DNA from: Streptomyces durocortorensis
Lineage (GTDB): Bacteria > Actinomycetota > Actinomycetes > Streptomycetales > Streptomycetaceae
Direction: 5' to 3'
Assembly (NCBI RefSeq): GCF_031760065.1
Contig: NZ_CP134500.1
Location: 2,108,001-2,172,000, forward strand
Length of the DNA stretch: 64,000 bases
Positions 24,770 to 34,708 of this stretch are shown here, piece by piece. Numbering within the stretch: the stretch's first letter is position 1; each line of letters starts with the position of its first letter. The notes beneath the pieces are model-generated. The model made no database searches. It saw only the letters and a program-made list of their open reading frames with translations, and was not told where the DNA came from. A program made the position numbers and the translations under genes.

Positions 24770-27700
24770 ATGACCAAGGAATCCCCCAGTTCCATACCCG
24801 GAGCGAGACGCGCTGCCCGCATCGCGGCCGCAGCAGGCCTGGCGGCCGCGATCGCCGCCACCGGTGCCGCTCCGGTGTTCGCCGCCGACGACCCGGCTCC
24901 GGCACCCGTCAAACCGGCCGCCACGAGCGACCGGGGCGACAAGCTCGGCACCGCCGACGCCGAGGTTCTCGCCAAGGCCGAGGCCAAGGGCGAGAAGAAC
25001 GTCACGATGATGATCGCCACCAAGCCGGGGGCGACCGAGCAGGTCACCGAGCAGCTGGACGCCGTCAAGGGCTCCGTGCTCGGCCAGACCTACGACAAGC
25101 TCGGTTACGTACGGGCGACGGTGCCGACCAGCACCGCCGAGACGACCATCGCGAAGGCGTCCAAGCTCAAGTCCGTCCTCGGCATCGATCTCAAGCAGGA
25201 GATCAAGCTGGACGACCCGACGCCCTCGGGCGACCGGGCCGCGGGGGCCAAGCAGCAAAAGGCCAGCGGCAGTTACCCGGCGCCGAGCAAGAAGACCCCG
25301 GCGGCCAACCCGTACAACCCGTCCTTCGAGACGGGCGCGGTCTCCTTCGTCAAGAAGAACCCGAAGGCCGACGGCCGCGGGATCACCATCGGTGTCCTGG
25401 ACTCCGGTGTCGACCTCGGCCACCCGGCCCTGAAGAAGACCACCACCGGCGAGCGCAAGATCGTCGACTGGGTGACCGCGACCGACCCGGTGAACGACGG
25501 CGACGGCACCTGGCTGCGGATGTCGCAGACCGTCACCGGCCCGACGTTCACGTCCGGCGGGAAGACCTACGCGGCCCCTGAGGGCAGCTTCAAGTTCGCC
25601 ACCTTCGCCGAGTCGGCCACCACCGGCGGCGACATGGCGGGCGACCTCAACCGCGACGGTGACACCACCGACGTCTGGGGCGTGCTGTACGACCCGGTCA
25701 AGGGCACCGTACGGGTGGACCTGAACGAGAACGCGGACTTCTCGGACGACAAGGCCCTCAAGCCGTACAAGGACAAGTTCCAGGTCGCCCACTTCGGTGA
25801 GGACGACCCGCGCACCAAGATCGTCGAGCGCATCCCGTTCGTCGTCGAGACCCGTAAGGACGTGGTCTACAACGCTTCGGGCGCCAAGGCCGACTACGTC
25901 AACATCGGCGTGATCGAGGGCTCGCACGGGACGCACGTCGCGGGCATCACCGCGGCCAACGGCCTGTTCGGCGGCAAGATGAACGGCGCGGCGCCCGGCG
26001 CCAAGGTCGTCTCCTCGCGCGCCTGCACCTGGTCCGGAGGCTGCACCAACATCGCGCTGACCGAGGGCATGATCGACCTCGTCGTCAACCGCGGTGTCGA
26101 CATCGTCAACATGTCGATCGGCGGCCTGCCGCCGCTGAACGACGGCAACAACGCCCGCGCCGAGCTCTACAAGCGCCTCGTCGACATCTACGGCGTCCAG
26201 CTCGTCATCTCGGCCGGCAACAGCGGCCCGGGCCTCAACACCATCGGTGACCCGGCCCTGGCCGACCACGTCATCTCGGTGGGCGCGTCGATCTCCAAGG
26301 AGACGTGGGCCGCGAACTACGGCTCCAGGGTCACCAAGAAGTACGACATGCTCCCCTTCTCCTCGCGCGGTCCGCGTGAGGACGGCGGCTTCACGCCGAC
26401 CATCTCGGCCCCTGGCGCGGCGATCAACACCACCCAGACCTGGGCCGCGGGCGGTCCGGTCAAGGAGGCGGGCTACGCCCTGCCGCCCGGCTACTCGATG
26501 CTCCAGGGCACCTCGATGGCCTCGCCGCAGGCCGCGGGCGCAGCCGCCCTGCTGCTCTCGGCCGCGAAGCAGAAGAACCTGGAGCTGCCCCCGGCCGACC
26601 TGCGGGTCGCGCTGACCAGCTCGGCGACCCACATCAAGGGCGTGCCCGCGCACGCCCAGGGTTCCGGTCTGATGAACATCCTCGGCGCCTGGAAGCTCAT
26701 CACCAAGAAGGGCAACCCGGCGCACGAGTACAAGGTGAAGGCCCCGGTCGACACCGCGATCGACTTCGCGCTCAAGGACCCGGGCTTCGGCACCGGCCTC
26801 TACGACCGCGAGGGCGGCCTCAAGGTCGGCGAGACGAAGGTCTACGAGATCACCGTCACCCGCACCACGGGTCCGGACCGCAACGTCCGGCACAAGCTGT
26901 CGTGGAAGAACAACGACGGCACCTTCAAGCTGAGCAGCCCCAAGTACGTCTCGCTGCCGCTCGACGTGCCGGTGAAGCTGAAGGTCACGGCGAAGGCCAA
27001 GAAGGCGGGCGTGCACAGCGCCATCCTGCGGCTGGACGACAAGAAGACCGTCGGCATCGACCACCAGGTCCTCTCCACGGTCGTCGTCGCCCACGAGCTG
27101 ACCGAGCCCGGTTACGCGTTCAAGTCGTCGAGCTCGGTGCAGCGCAACGGCACCACCTCGTACTTCATCAACGTGCCGAAGGGCGCCAAGACCCTTGAGG
27201 TCGCCCTCAGCGCCCTGCGTTCGGGCAGCCAGACCCGGTTCATCGCCCTGCACCCGTACGGGACGCCGGTCGACCCGACCTCCACGATCAACTGCTACCC
27301 GAACTACGAGAACCCGGCCAACACCTGCCGCCCGGACGTGCGCTCCTACAAGGACCCGTACCCCGGCGTGTGGGAGATCGAGGTCGAGTCGCGCCGTACG
27401 TCGCCGCTGCTGGCCAACCCGTTCAAGCTGGACGTCTCGCTGCTCGGCGCCTCCTTCGACCCGGCGGTGCAGACCATCGCCGAGGCGAAGATCGGCACCC
27501 CGGCCGCGGTGGACTGGAAGGTCACCAACGGCGCGGCGCCCCTTGAGGGCAAGCTCAAGGGCGGCGCGCTCGGCTCGGCCAAGGTCGAGAAGCCGTCGAT
27601 CTCCACGGGCCAGACCCGGCAGACCACGGTCACCATCGGTGCGGGCGTCGAGCGCCTCGACTTCGCCATCGGCGGCCCGTCGGACGCCAACGCCGACCTC

Positions 27701-28072
27701 GACCTGTACGTCTTCCGGGGCGCCACCCAGGTCGGCAGCGGGACCTCCGCCGGTTCCGAGGAGAAGGTCAGCCTGACCAAGCCGGCCGCGGGTACGTACA
27801 CGGTGATCGTCGAGGGTTACTCGGTCCCGTCCGGGTCGACCACGTACGACTACCGCGACGTGTACTACGCGGCCTCGCTCGGCACCCTGAAGGTCGACAC
27901 CTCGAAGACCTACAGCCTGGCGAACGGCGCCTCGGCGCAGATCGGCGCCGAGGTCGTGGTCGCCGGTGCGGCTCCCGAGGGGCGGCAGTTCTTCGGTGAG
28001 GTCCAGCTGGTGAACGGCCGCGGCACCGCCGCGGGCACCGGCAGCGTCGTGATCGAGAAGGTCACGCCGTAA
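24770..28072 (+). CDS. secreted subtilisin-family (S8) serine protease
   Basis: This 1,100-residue exported protease opens with a signal peptide (residues about 1-38, ending GAAPVFA) and then an I9-like propeptide region with VTMMIATKPGATEQV. The catalytic domain has Asp211 (GVLDSGVDLGHP), His386 (GSHGTHVAG), oxyanion Asn484 (ISAGNSGPG) and Ser582 (QGTSMASP). About 170 residues between Asp and His form a long insertion, as in tripeptidyl-peptidase II-like subtilases. The last 450 residues are beta-rich domains, including a pre-peptidase C-terminal-like segment (DLDLYVFRG). ATG 24770 has GGG 6 bases upstream; ATG 24764 is the alternative. It is monocistronic, with a terminator at 28103. Confidence 0.93.
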   Translation: MTKESPSSIPGARRAARIAAAAGLAAAIAATGAAPVFAADDPAPAPVKPAATSDRGDKLGTADAEVLAKAEAKGEKNVTMMIATKPGATEQVTEQLDAVKGSVLGQTYDKLGYVRATVPTSTAETTIAKASKLKSVLGIDLKQEIKLDDPTPSGDRAAGAKQQKASGSYPAPSKKTPAANPYNPSFETGAVSFVKKNPKADGRGITIGVLDSGVDLGHPALKKTTTGERKIVDWVTATDPVNDGDGTWLRMSQTVTGPTFTSGGKTYAAPEGSFKFATFAESATTGGDMAGDLNRDGDTTDVWGVLYDPVKGTVRVDLNENADFSDDKALKPYKDKFQVAHFGEDDPRTKIVERIPFVVETRKDVVYNASGAKADYVNIGVIEGSHGTHVAGITAANGLFGGKMNGAAPGAKVVSSRACTWSGGCTNIALTEGMIDLVVNRGVDIVNMSIGGLPPLNDGNNARAELYKRLVDIYGVQLVISAGNSGPGLNTIGDPALADHVISVGASISKETWAANYGSRVTKKYDMLPFSSRGPREDGGFTPTISAPGAAINTTQTWAAGGPVKEAGYALPPGYSMLQGTSMASPQAAGAAALLLSAAKQKNLELPPADLRVALTSSATHIKGVPAHAQGSGLMNILGAWKLITKKGNPAHEYKVKAPVDTAIDFALKDPGFGTGLYDREGGLKVGETKVYEITVTRTTGPDRNVRHKLSWKNNDGTFKLSSPKYVSLPLDVPVKLKVTAKAKKAGVHSAILRLDDKKTVGIDHQVLSTVVVAHELTEPGYAFKSSSSVQRNGTTSYFINVPKGAKTLEVALSALRSGSQTRFIALHPYGTPVDPTSTINCYPNYENPANTCRPDVRSYKDPYPGVWEIEVESRRTSPLLANPFKLDVSLLGASFDPAVQTIAEAKIGTPAAVDWKVTNGAAPLEGKLKGGALGSAKVEKPSISTGQTRQTTVTIGAGVERLDFAIGGPSDANADLDLYVFRGATQVGSGTSAGSEEKVSLTKPAAGTYTVIVEGYSVPSGSTTYDYRDVYYAASLGTLKVDTSKTYSLANGASAQIGAEVVVAGAAPEGRQFFGEVQLVNGRGTAAGTGSVVIEKVTP

Positions 28073-28096
28073 CGGATCGCTCCTGGGAAGTTCTGA

Positions 28097-29302
<1,206 letters not shown>

Positions 29303-29322
29303 CCAGAAGTCGTACGCGTACG

Positions 29323-29363
29323 GGAAGGGGCGGCCACCGGACAGACCGGTGGCCGCCCCTTCC
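29323..29363. terminator. bidirectional hairpin between asd and mazF
   Basis: Arms 29323-29340 and 29346-29363 are perfectly complementary over 18 bases with a 5-base loop. The hairpin lies between convergent genes and ends 9 bases from the toxin stop. Confidence 0.88.
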
Positions 29364-29371
29364 GTATGCCC

Positions 29372-29719
29372 TCAGAGGGCGAGGTGCCGCCTGAGCGCCA
29401 CGTCCACCTCGGCCATGCGCTGCCGGGGGGCCTTGCCGATGCGGCGCATCAGCCGCTGCGGCGAGACGGCGCGCACCTGCTCGCACTGCGCCTTGCTGTC
29501 CACCGGAAGGTGGCACTCGGCCGCCGACAGGAGGACCTGGAAGGGAAAGACGCGCGCCGTGTTGGAGGTGATGGGCACGACCGTCAGGACACCGCGCTCC
29601 GTCCGCTCCACGGTGGCGTTGGCGCCGTCGTTCGACACGATCAGCGCCGGGCGGGCCTTGTTCGCCTCACTGCCCCGGACCGGCTCGAAGTCGATCAGGT
29701 AGATGTCACCGCGCCGCAT
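29372..29719 (-). CDS. MazF/PemK-family endoribonuclease toxin
   Basis: This 115-residue protein is the toxin half of a type II toxin-antitoxin pair, an mRNA interferase. RRGDIYLIDFEPVRGSEANKARPALIVSND is the classic N-terminal beta-barrel with its Arg/Asp pocket and the GSE...RPALIVS signature. GVLTVVPITSN and FQVLLSAAECHLPVDSKAQCEQVRAVS match the later strands, including the conserved Ser/Thr loop. The start ATG 29719 overlaps the antitoxin gene by 14 bases, as expected for coupled synthesis. Confidence 0.92.
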   Translation of the reverse strand: MRRGDIYLIDFEPVRGSEANKARPALIVSNDGANATVERTERGVLTVVPITSNTARVFPFQVLLSAAECHLPVDSKAQCEQVRAVSPQRLMRRIGKAPRQRMAEVDVALRRHLAL

Positions 29720-29936
29720 CGGTGAGCCCGTCGCCCGAGACCCGGTCCCAGAAGTCGGCGTCCTCGCTCTTGTCCCACTCGGCGAAGGCCTCCTCGTATT
29801 CGGCCTCCAGGTTCGAGGCGCGCAACAGCTCGATCGCGGCGTGTATCACCGCGGAGCGGGAATCCGCGTCGGTCTTCGCGGCGTACTCGTCGACGAAGGC
29901 GACATCCTCCTGCGGCAGACTCACACTGATTTTCAT
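29706..29936 (-). CDS. ribbon-helix-helix antitoxin (MazE-like)
   Basis: This 76-residue partner of the downstream toxin begins MKISVSLPQEDVAFVDEYAAKTDADSRSAVIHAAIELL, a ribbon-helix-helix DNA-binding fold that would bind the pair's own promoter. The acidic tail (EAEYEEAFAEWDKSEDADFWD) should neutralise the toxin. Start choice is uncertain. ATG 29936 has GAGGG only one base away, and ATG 29954 would add MGSIEG. It is first in a two-gene operon, directly upstream of the toxin. Confidence 0.88.
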   Translation of the reverse strand: MKISVSLPQEDVAFVDEYAAKTDADSRSAVIHAAIELLRASNLEAEYEEAFAEWDKSEDADFWDRVSGDGLTDAAR

Positions 29937-29990
29937 ACCCTCAATGCTACCCATGGTGGCACAGGGGTGCTACCCCCGGCGAGGAAGCCC

Positions 29991-30491
29991 TCACGGCCTC
30001 CGCACCTCGAAGAGCAGGCACCCGTACTCCACCGCCCGGACATGCACCAGCACCACCGCAGGGTCCGCGAACGCCTCGTCGAACGCCGTGTCGAAGCCCT
30101 TCTCCGCGTCGGCCGGGGTCTCCAGCAGCCGACCGCCGGCGATGTGCCCGCGTGCGTCGTAGCGGCGCACCGTGCGCAGGGCGCCGGGGCGTGAGAACGG
30201 GTAGCCCCGGCGCGCGGGGTCCGGGCCCGCGCACTCCTCGGCGTGGACGAAGACGGGGCCCTGCTCGTCGTACGCCCCCGGGCTCGCCCCGGTCCCGGCC
30301 GCCCAGCGGCGCAGCGGGGCGTAGGAGACCAGGGCGATGCGCTCCCCCGGCTCGCTGCCGCGCAGGCAGCAGCGGAGGGGGGCGCCGCCTTCCGTCTCCG
30401 GGTACGGGGCGCAGGGGCGGCCCGCGTCGTCGGTGGCGCGGAGTTCGGCGAGGGCGGCGGGGGTGATGGGGCGAGGCTCGTATCCGGTCAT
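29991..30491 (-). CDS. DUF1203-family protein
   Basis: This 166-residue cytosolic protein fits DUF1203. It has PLRCCLRGSEPGERIALVSYAPL with the paired cysteines, GPVFVHAEECAGPDP, then YPFSRPGALRTVRRYDARGHIAGGRLLE and VLVHVRAVEYGCLLFEVRR. These form the family's conserved core, and no enzyme activity has been established for it as far as I know. ATG 30491 was used although the frame is open to 30650. It is divergent from the second pepN and lies 37 bases from the antitoxin gene, possibly upstream of it on one transcript. Confidence 0.82.
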   Translation of the reverse strand: MTGYEPRPITPAALAELRATDDAGRPCAPYPETEGGAPLRCCLRGSEPGERIALVSYAPLRRWAAGTGASPGAYDEQGPVFVHAEECAGPDPARRGYPFSRPGALRTVRRYDARGHIAGGRLLETPADAEKGFDTAFDEAFADPAVVLVHVRAVEYGCLLFEVRRP

Positions 30492-30616
30492 GGTTCGAGC
30501 CTGTCCCCCGGAGCCGTCCGCGTCCGGCGGAAAACGGACATCGCGCTGGGAGCGCGGCACGTGGAAGGATGGCCGGAAACGCCGCATATCAAGTAGCACA
30601 CCAAGGAGATGACCGC

Positions 30617-33193
30617 GTGCCTGGCACGAATCTGACCCGCGAAGAGGCACAGGAGCGGGCGCGCCTGCTGACCGTGGACGCGTACGAGATCGATCTCGAC
30701 CTCTCCGGAGCGCAGGAGGGCGGCACCTACCGGTCCGTGACCACCGTGCGCTTCGACTCCGCGGAGGCCGGTGCGGAGTCCTTCATCGACCTGGTCGCCC
30801 CCGCCGTCCACGACGTCGTACTCAACGGCGAGGCGCTGGACGTGGCCGCCGTGTTCCACGACTCCCGGATCGCGCTGCCGCAGCTGCGCGAGGGCGCCAA
30901 CGAGCTGAAGGTCGTCGCGGACTGCGCGTACACCAACAGCGGTGAGGGTCTGCACCGGTTCGTCGACCCGGTCGACGAGCAGGCCTACCTGTACACGCAG
31001 TTCGAGGTCCCGGACGCCCGCCGGGTGTTCGCCTCGTTCGAGCAGCCGGACCTGAAGGCGACGTTCCAGTTCACCGTGAAGGCCCCCTCCGGCTGGACGG
31101 TCATCTCGAACTCGCCGACGCCGGAACCGAAGGGCGACGTCTGGACGTTCGAGCCGACGCCGCGCATCTCCACGTACATCACGGCTCTCATCGTCGGCCC
31201 GTACCACTCGGTGCACAGCAGCTACGAGAAGGACGGCCAGTCCGTTCCGCTGGGCATCTACTGCCGCCCCTCGCTGGCGGAGTACCTGGACGCGGACGAG
31301 ATCTTCGCCGTCACCCGGCAGGGCTTCGACTGGTTCCAGGAGAAGTTCGACTACGCGTACCCGTTCGCCAAGTACGACCAGCTCTTCGTCCCGGAGTTCA
31401 ACGCGGGCGCGATGGAGAACGCGGGCGCGGTGACCATCCGCGACCAGTACGTCTTCCGTTCCAAGGTGACGGACGCGGCGTACGAGGTGCGCGCCGAGAC
31501 CATCCTGCACGAGCTGGCCCACATGTGGTTCGGCGACCTCGTGACGATGGAGTGGTGGAACGACCTCTGGCTGAACGAGTCGTTCGCCACCTACACCTCG
31601 ATCGCCTGCCAGGCGTACGCCGAGGGCTCCAAGTGGCCGCACGCCTGGACCACGTTCGCCAACTCCATGAAGACCTGGGCGTACCGGCAGGACCAGCTGC
31701 CCTCCACGCACCCGATCATGGCGGACATCCGGGACCTGGACGACGTCCTCGTCAACTTCGACGGGATCACGTACGCCAAGGGCGCATCCGTGCTCAAGCA
31801 GCTCGTGGCGTACGTCGGCATGGACGCGTTCTTCCAGGGCGTACAGGCGTACTTCAAGGCGCACGCCTTCGGCAACACCCGTCTGTCCGACCTGCTGGGC
31901 GCGCTGGAGGAGACCTCCGGCCGTGACCTGAAGACCTGGTCGAAGGCGTGGCTGGAGACCGCGGGCATCAATATCCTGCGCCCGGTGGTCGAGACCGACA
32001 CCGAGGGCCGCGTCACCTCCTTCACCGTGCTCCAGGAGGCCCCGGCCCTGCCCGCCGGCGCCAAGGGCGAGCCGACGCTGCGCCCGCACCGGATCGCTGT
32101 CGGCTGCTACGACCTGAACGCGGACGGCAAGCTCGTCCGCACCGACCGGATCGAGCTGGACGTCGAGGGCGAGCGCACCACCGTGCCGTTCCCGGAGGGC
32201 AAGGCACGCCCGGCCGTCATCCTGCTCAACGACGACGACCTCTCCTACGCCAAGGTCCGCCTGGACGAGGAGTCCCTGCGGGTCGTCACCGAGCACCTGG
32301 GCGACTTCACCGAGTCGCTGCCGCGCGCCCTGTGCTGGGCCTCGGCCTGGGACATGACGCGCGACGGCGAGCTGGCGACCCGCGACTACCTCGCACTGGT
32401 GCTCTCCGGCATCGGCAAGGAGTCGGACATCGGCGTCGTCCAGTCGCTGCACCGCCAGGTGAAGCTGGCCCTGGACCTGTATGCGGCCCCGGAGACCCGT
32501 GAGGCCGCGCTCAACCAGTGGACGGACGCGACACTGGCGCACCTGCGGGCGGCGGAGCCGGGCAGCGACCACCAGCTGGCGTGGGCCCGCGCGTTCGCGG
32601 CGACCGCCCGCAACCCGCAGCAGCTGGATCTGCTCCAGTCGCTGCTGGACGGCACGGAGGCCGTCGAGGGCCTGACCGTCGACACCGAGCTGCGGTGGGC
32701 GTTCGTGCAGCGGCTCGCGGCCGTCGGCCTGCTCGACGAGGAGGAGATCGCCGCCGAGTACGAGCGCGACAAGACGGCGGCGGGCGAGCGCCACGCGGCC
32801 TCGGCGCGGGCGGCCCAGCCCTCGGAGGAGGCCAAGGCGCAGGCGTGGGCCTCGGTCGTGGAGTCCGACAAGCTGCCGAACTCGCTCCAGGAAGCAGTCA
32901 TCAGCGGCTTCGTCCAGACGGACCAGCGCGAGCTGCTCACCCCGTACACGGAGAGGTTCTTCGCCGCGGTGAAGGACGTCTGGGACTCGCGCAGCCACGA
33001 GATGGCACAGCAGATCGCGGTGGGCCTCTACCCGGCCCTCCAGGTCTCGCAGGAGACGCTGGACGCCACCGACGCCTGGCTGGCCTCGGCCGAGCCGAGC
33101 GCGGGCCTGCGCCGGCTGATGTCGGAGTCCCGGGCGGGCGTGGAGCGCGCGCTGAAGGCCCAGGCCGCGGACGCGGCGGCGGCCACCGCGTAG
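30617..33193 (+). CDS. pepN: aminopeptidase N (copy 2)
   Basis: This 858-residue M1 metallopeptidase parallels copy 1 from the first residues (PGTNLTREEAQERARLLTVDAYEIDLDL) to the end. It keeps GAMEN, the zinc motif HELAH starting at residue 298, and the downstream Glu in LNESFATY, so it should be active. The copies differ in the acidic loop near residue 40 and through the C-terminal helical domain, which suggests different peptide preference. GTG 30617 has AAGGAG 8 bases upstream, the same arrangement as copy 1. It is monocistronic. Confidence 0.95.
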   Translation: MPGTNLTREEAQERARLLTVDAYEIDLDLSGAQEGGTYRSVTTVRFDSAEAGAESFIDLVAPAVHDVVLNGEALDVAAVFHDSRIALPQLREGANELKVVADCAYTNSGEGLHRFVDPVDEQAYLYTQFEVPDARRVFASFEQPDLKATFQFTVKAPSGWTVISNSPTPEPKGDVWTFEPTPRISTYITALIVGPYHSVHSSYEKDGQSVPLGIYCRPSLAEYLDADEIFAVTRQGFDWFQEKFDYAYPFAKYDQLFVPEFNAGAMENAGAVTIRDQYVFRSKVTDAAYEVRAETILHELAHMWFGDLVTMEWWNDLWLNESFATYTSIACQAYAEGSKWPHAWTTFANSMKTWAYRQDQLPSTHPIMADIRDLDDVLVNFDGITYAKGASVLKQLVAYVGMDAFFQGVQAYFKAHAFGNTRLSDLLGALEETSGRDLKTWSKAWLETAGINILRPVVETDTEGRVTSFTVLQEAPALPAGAKGEPTLRPHRIAVGCYDLNADGKLVRTDRIELDVEGERTTVPFPEGKARPAVILLNDDDLSYAKVRLDEESLRVVTEHLGDFTESLPRALCWASAWDMTRDGELATRDYLALVLSGIGKESDIGVVQSLHRQVKLALDLYAAPETREAALNQWTDATLAHLRAAEPGSDHQLAWARAFAATARNPQQLDLLQSLLDGTEAVEGLTVDTELRWAFVQRLAAVGLLDEEEIAAEYERDKTAAGERHAASARAAQPSEEAKAQAWASVVESDKLPNSLQEAVISGFVQTDQRELLTPYTERFFAAVKDVWDSRSHEMAQQIAVGLYPALQVSQETLDATDAWLASAEPSAGLRRLMSESRAGVERALKAQAADAAAATA

Positions 33194-33210
33194 CGGTACG
33201 TACGGCCCTG

Positions 33211-33259
33211 GGGGCGTCCTCTTCGTCGCGGTGAATGCGTCGCGGCGAAGGGGCGCCCC
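33211..33259. terminator. imperfect hairpin between pepN copy 2 and alc
   Basis: GGGGCG (33211-33216) pairs with CGCCCC (33254-33259), and CTTCG with CGAAG inside, leaving small internal loops. It lies between convergent genes. The rest of 33260-33479 shows no gene. Confidence 0.5.
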
Positions 33260-33479
33260 TTTGCCGTACGCCCACACGTTCGCTGTGTGTCCGTACGCGA
33301 TGGGGTCTCCCGTGGCCCACGGTCCGAAGGGTCGTCGCAAGCTTCGGGCGCTGACCACGGGAGGGTCGATGCCCGGCCAGGCCCTGAGCGCCTGTCGGGT
33401 TGGAACCCGCCCGGCGGGCGGGCGCAGGAGCGCAACCGTCCGCCGGGCGGAGCAGGGGGTGCCGGCAGGCCCTACGGGG

Positions 33480-34634
33480 TCACGCGCCCGACTCCTCGTA
33501 GCGGCGGGTCAGCTCGGCCGTGCCGGACTCCGTGAGGCTGCCGTGGAGCCTCATCCGGGCCACGCCGCCGTCGGGGAAGGCGTCGAGGCGGACGTGGGTG
33601 ACGACGGCCTGGGCGCGCAGCACGAAGCGGTGCAGGGTGTCGGGCTGGAGGCGGGTGCGCGGGATGATCTCGAACCACTCGCCGGTGTCGCCGTTGCGGC
33701 CCTGGAGGGCGATCCAGCCCGCGGAGTTGCCCTTGAGGTAGGCGGTGTCGATCTCGACCGCGCGGACCGCGCCCTGGGCGGGCAGGCGGAAGCGGACCCA
33801 GTCGTTGGTGTCGCGGACCCGGCGGCGGCGGTTCTCCCAGCCGTCGTCCATCTTGCGGGACGTGCCCGGCAGGATGATCTGGGTGGGCGAGGAGTAGAAG
33901 CGGTCGGAGGCGTCCTCGTACGTACCGCCGTTGAGCACGGAGATCAGGTCGACGGTGCCGAGCGCGGCGATCCAGGCGGGGTCCGGGACGACTTCGCCGT
34001 GCACGCGGAGGCGGGCGATGCCGCCGTCGGGGTGCTGGCAGAGGCGGATGTGGGTGTAGCGGCGGCCGCCGGTGATCTCGAAGGCGTTCGCGGCGTGGCC
34101 GCGTACGGGGGTGGGCGGAAGGATCTCCTCCCACTTCACGTCGTCGGCGAGCAGCCGCTCAGGGCTCGGGGCGCCTTCGACGGAGGCGGCCTGCACCGAT
34201 ACGCGCTGCGGGTAGTTGCCGCGGAAGTGGGCGGTGTCCACGATCAGGCCGCGAATGACGCCGGGGGCACCGAGGCGGACGATCGCCCAGTCGTGGTCCT
34301 CGGGGGCCGGGAAGGGGGTCTCGGCGTCCGCGCCGCGGCGGCGGCGGGTCTCCCAGCCGTCCATGATCTTGCCCTTGTGCCCGAAGTGCTCCGGGTCGAA
34401 GACTGCGCGCTCGCGGATCAGGAGGTTCTCGCGCTCTGCGAAGAACTCGTCGTTGGCGGCGATCACGCCCGCGCCCAGGCGGCGGTCGGCGAGGTCGACC
34501 AGCTCGATGAAGGGAAGGTCCCCGGCCTCGCGGTAGTCCGCGTAGGGGTCGCCGCCGCCGTAGGGCGCGGCGTCATTGGCATGGGGGTCGGTGTCGGAGT
34601 TCTGGAATGTGGTCTCGCTCGCGTCGAAGGTCAT
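33480..34634 (-). CDS. alc: allantoicase
   Basis: This 384-residue enzyme hydrolyses allantoate to ureidoglycolate and urea in purine catabolism. It shows the duplicated jelly-roll of the family. Repeat one has FIELVDLADRRLGAGVIAANDEFFAERENLL and KIMDGWETRRRRG. Repeat two has GTSRKMDDGWENRRRR, followed by WVRFRLPAQGAVRAVEIDTAYLKGN. Start is ATG 34634. In other Streptomyces, alc usually follows allantoinase (allB); here the gene upstream on the same strand is a LysR regulator and no allB is nearby. The enzyme call is firm; the regulatory link to the LysR gene is inferred from position. Confidence 0.93.
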   Translation of the reverse strand: MTFDASETTFQNSDTDPHANDAAPYGGGDPYADYREAGDLPFIELVDLADRRLGAGVIAANDEFFAERENLLIRERAVFDPEHFGHKGKIMDGWETRRRRGADAETPFPAPEDHDWAIVRLGAPGVIRGLIVDTAHFRGNYPQRVSVQAASVEGAPSPERLLADDVKWEEILPPTPVRGHAANAFEITGGRRYTHIRLCQHPDGGIARLRVHGEVVPDPAWIAALGTVDLISVLNGGTYEDASDRFYSSPTQIILPGTSRKMDDGWENRRRRVRDTNDWVRFRLPAQGAVRAVEIDTAYLKGNSAGWIALQGRNGDTGEWFEIIPRTRLQPDTLHRFVLRAQAVVTHVRLDAFPDGGVARMRLHGSLTESGTAELTRRYEESGA

Positions 34635-34691
34635 GCCCCTACCCTCGCGCGACCGGAACCATCAGGTCCATCGAAAGTTTCCGCAGATACT

Positions 34692-34708
34692 GTTCAGCTC
34701 AACTGAAC
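34692..34708. promoter_or_regulatory. palindrome over the LysR stop codon
   Basis: GTTCAG-CTCAA-CTGAAC is a perfect 6+6 dyad. It covers the last codons of the LysR gene and lies 58 bases before the alc start. It may be an operator for alc or a weak hairpin. Confidence 0.45.
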
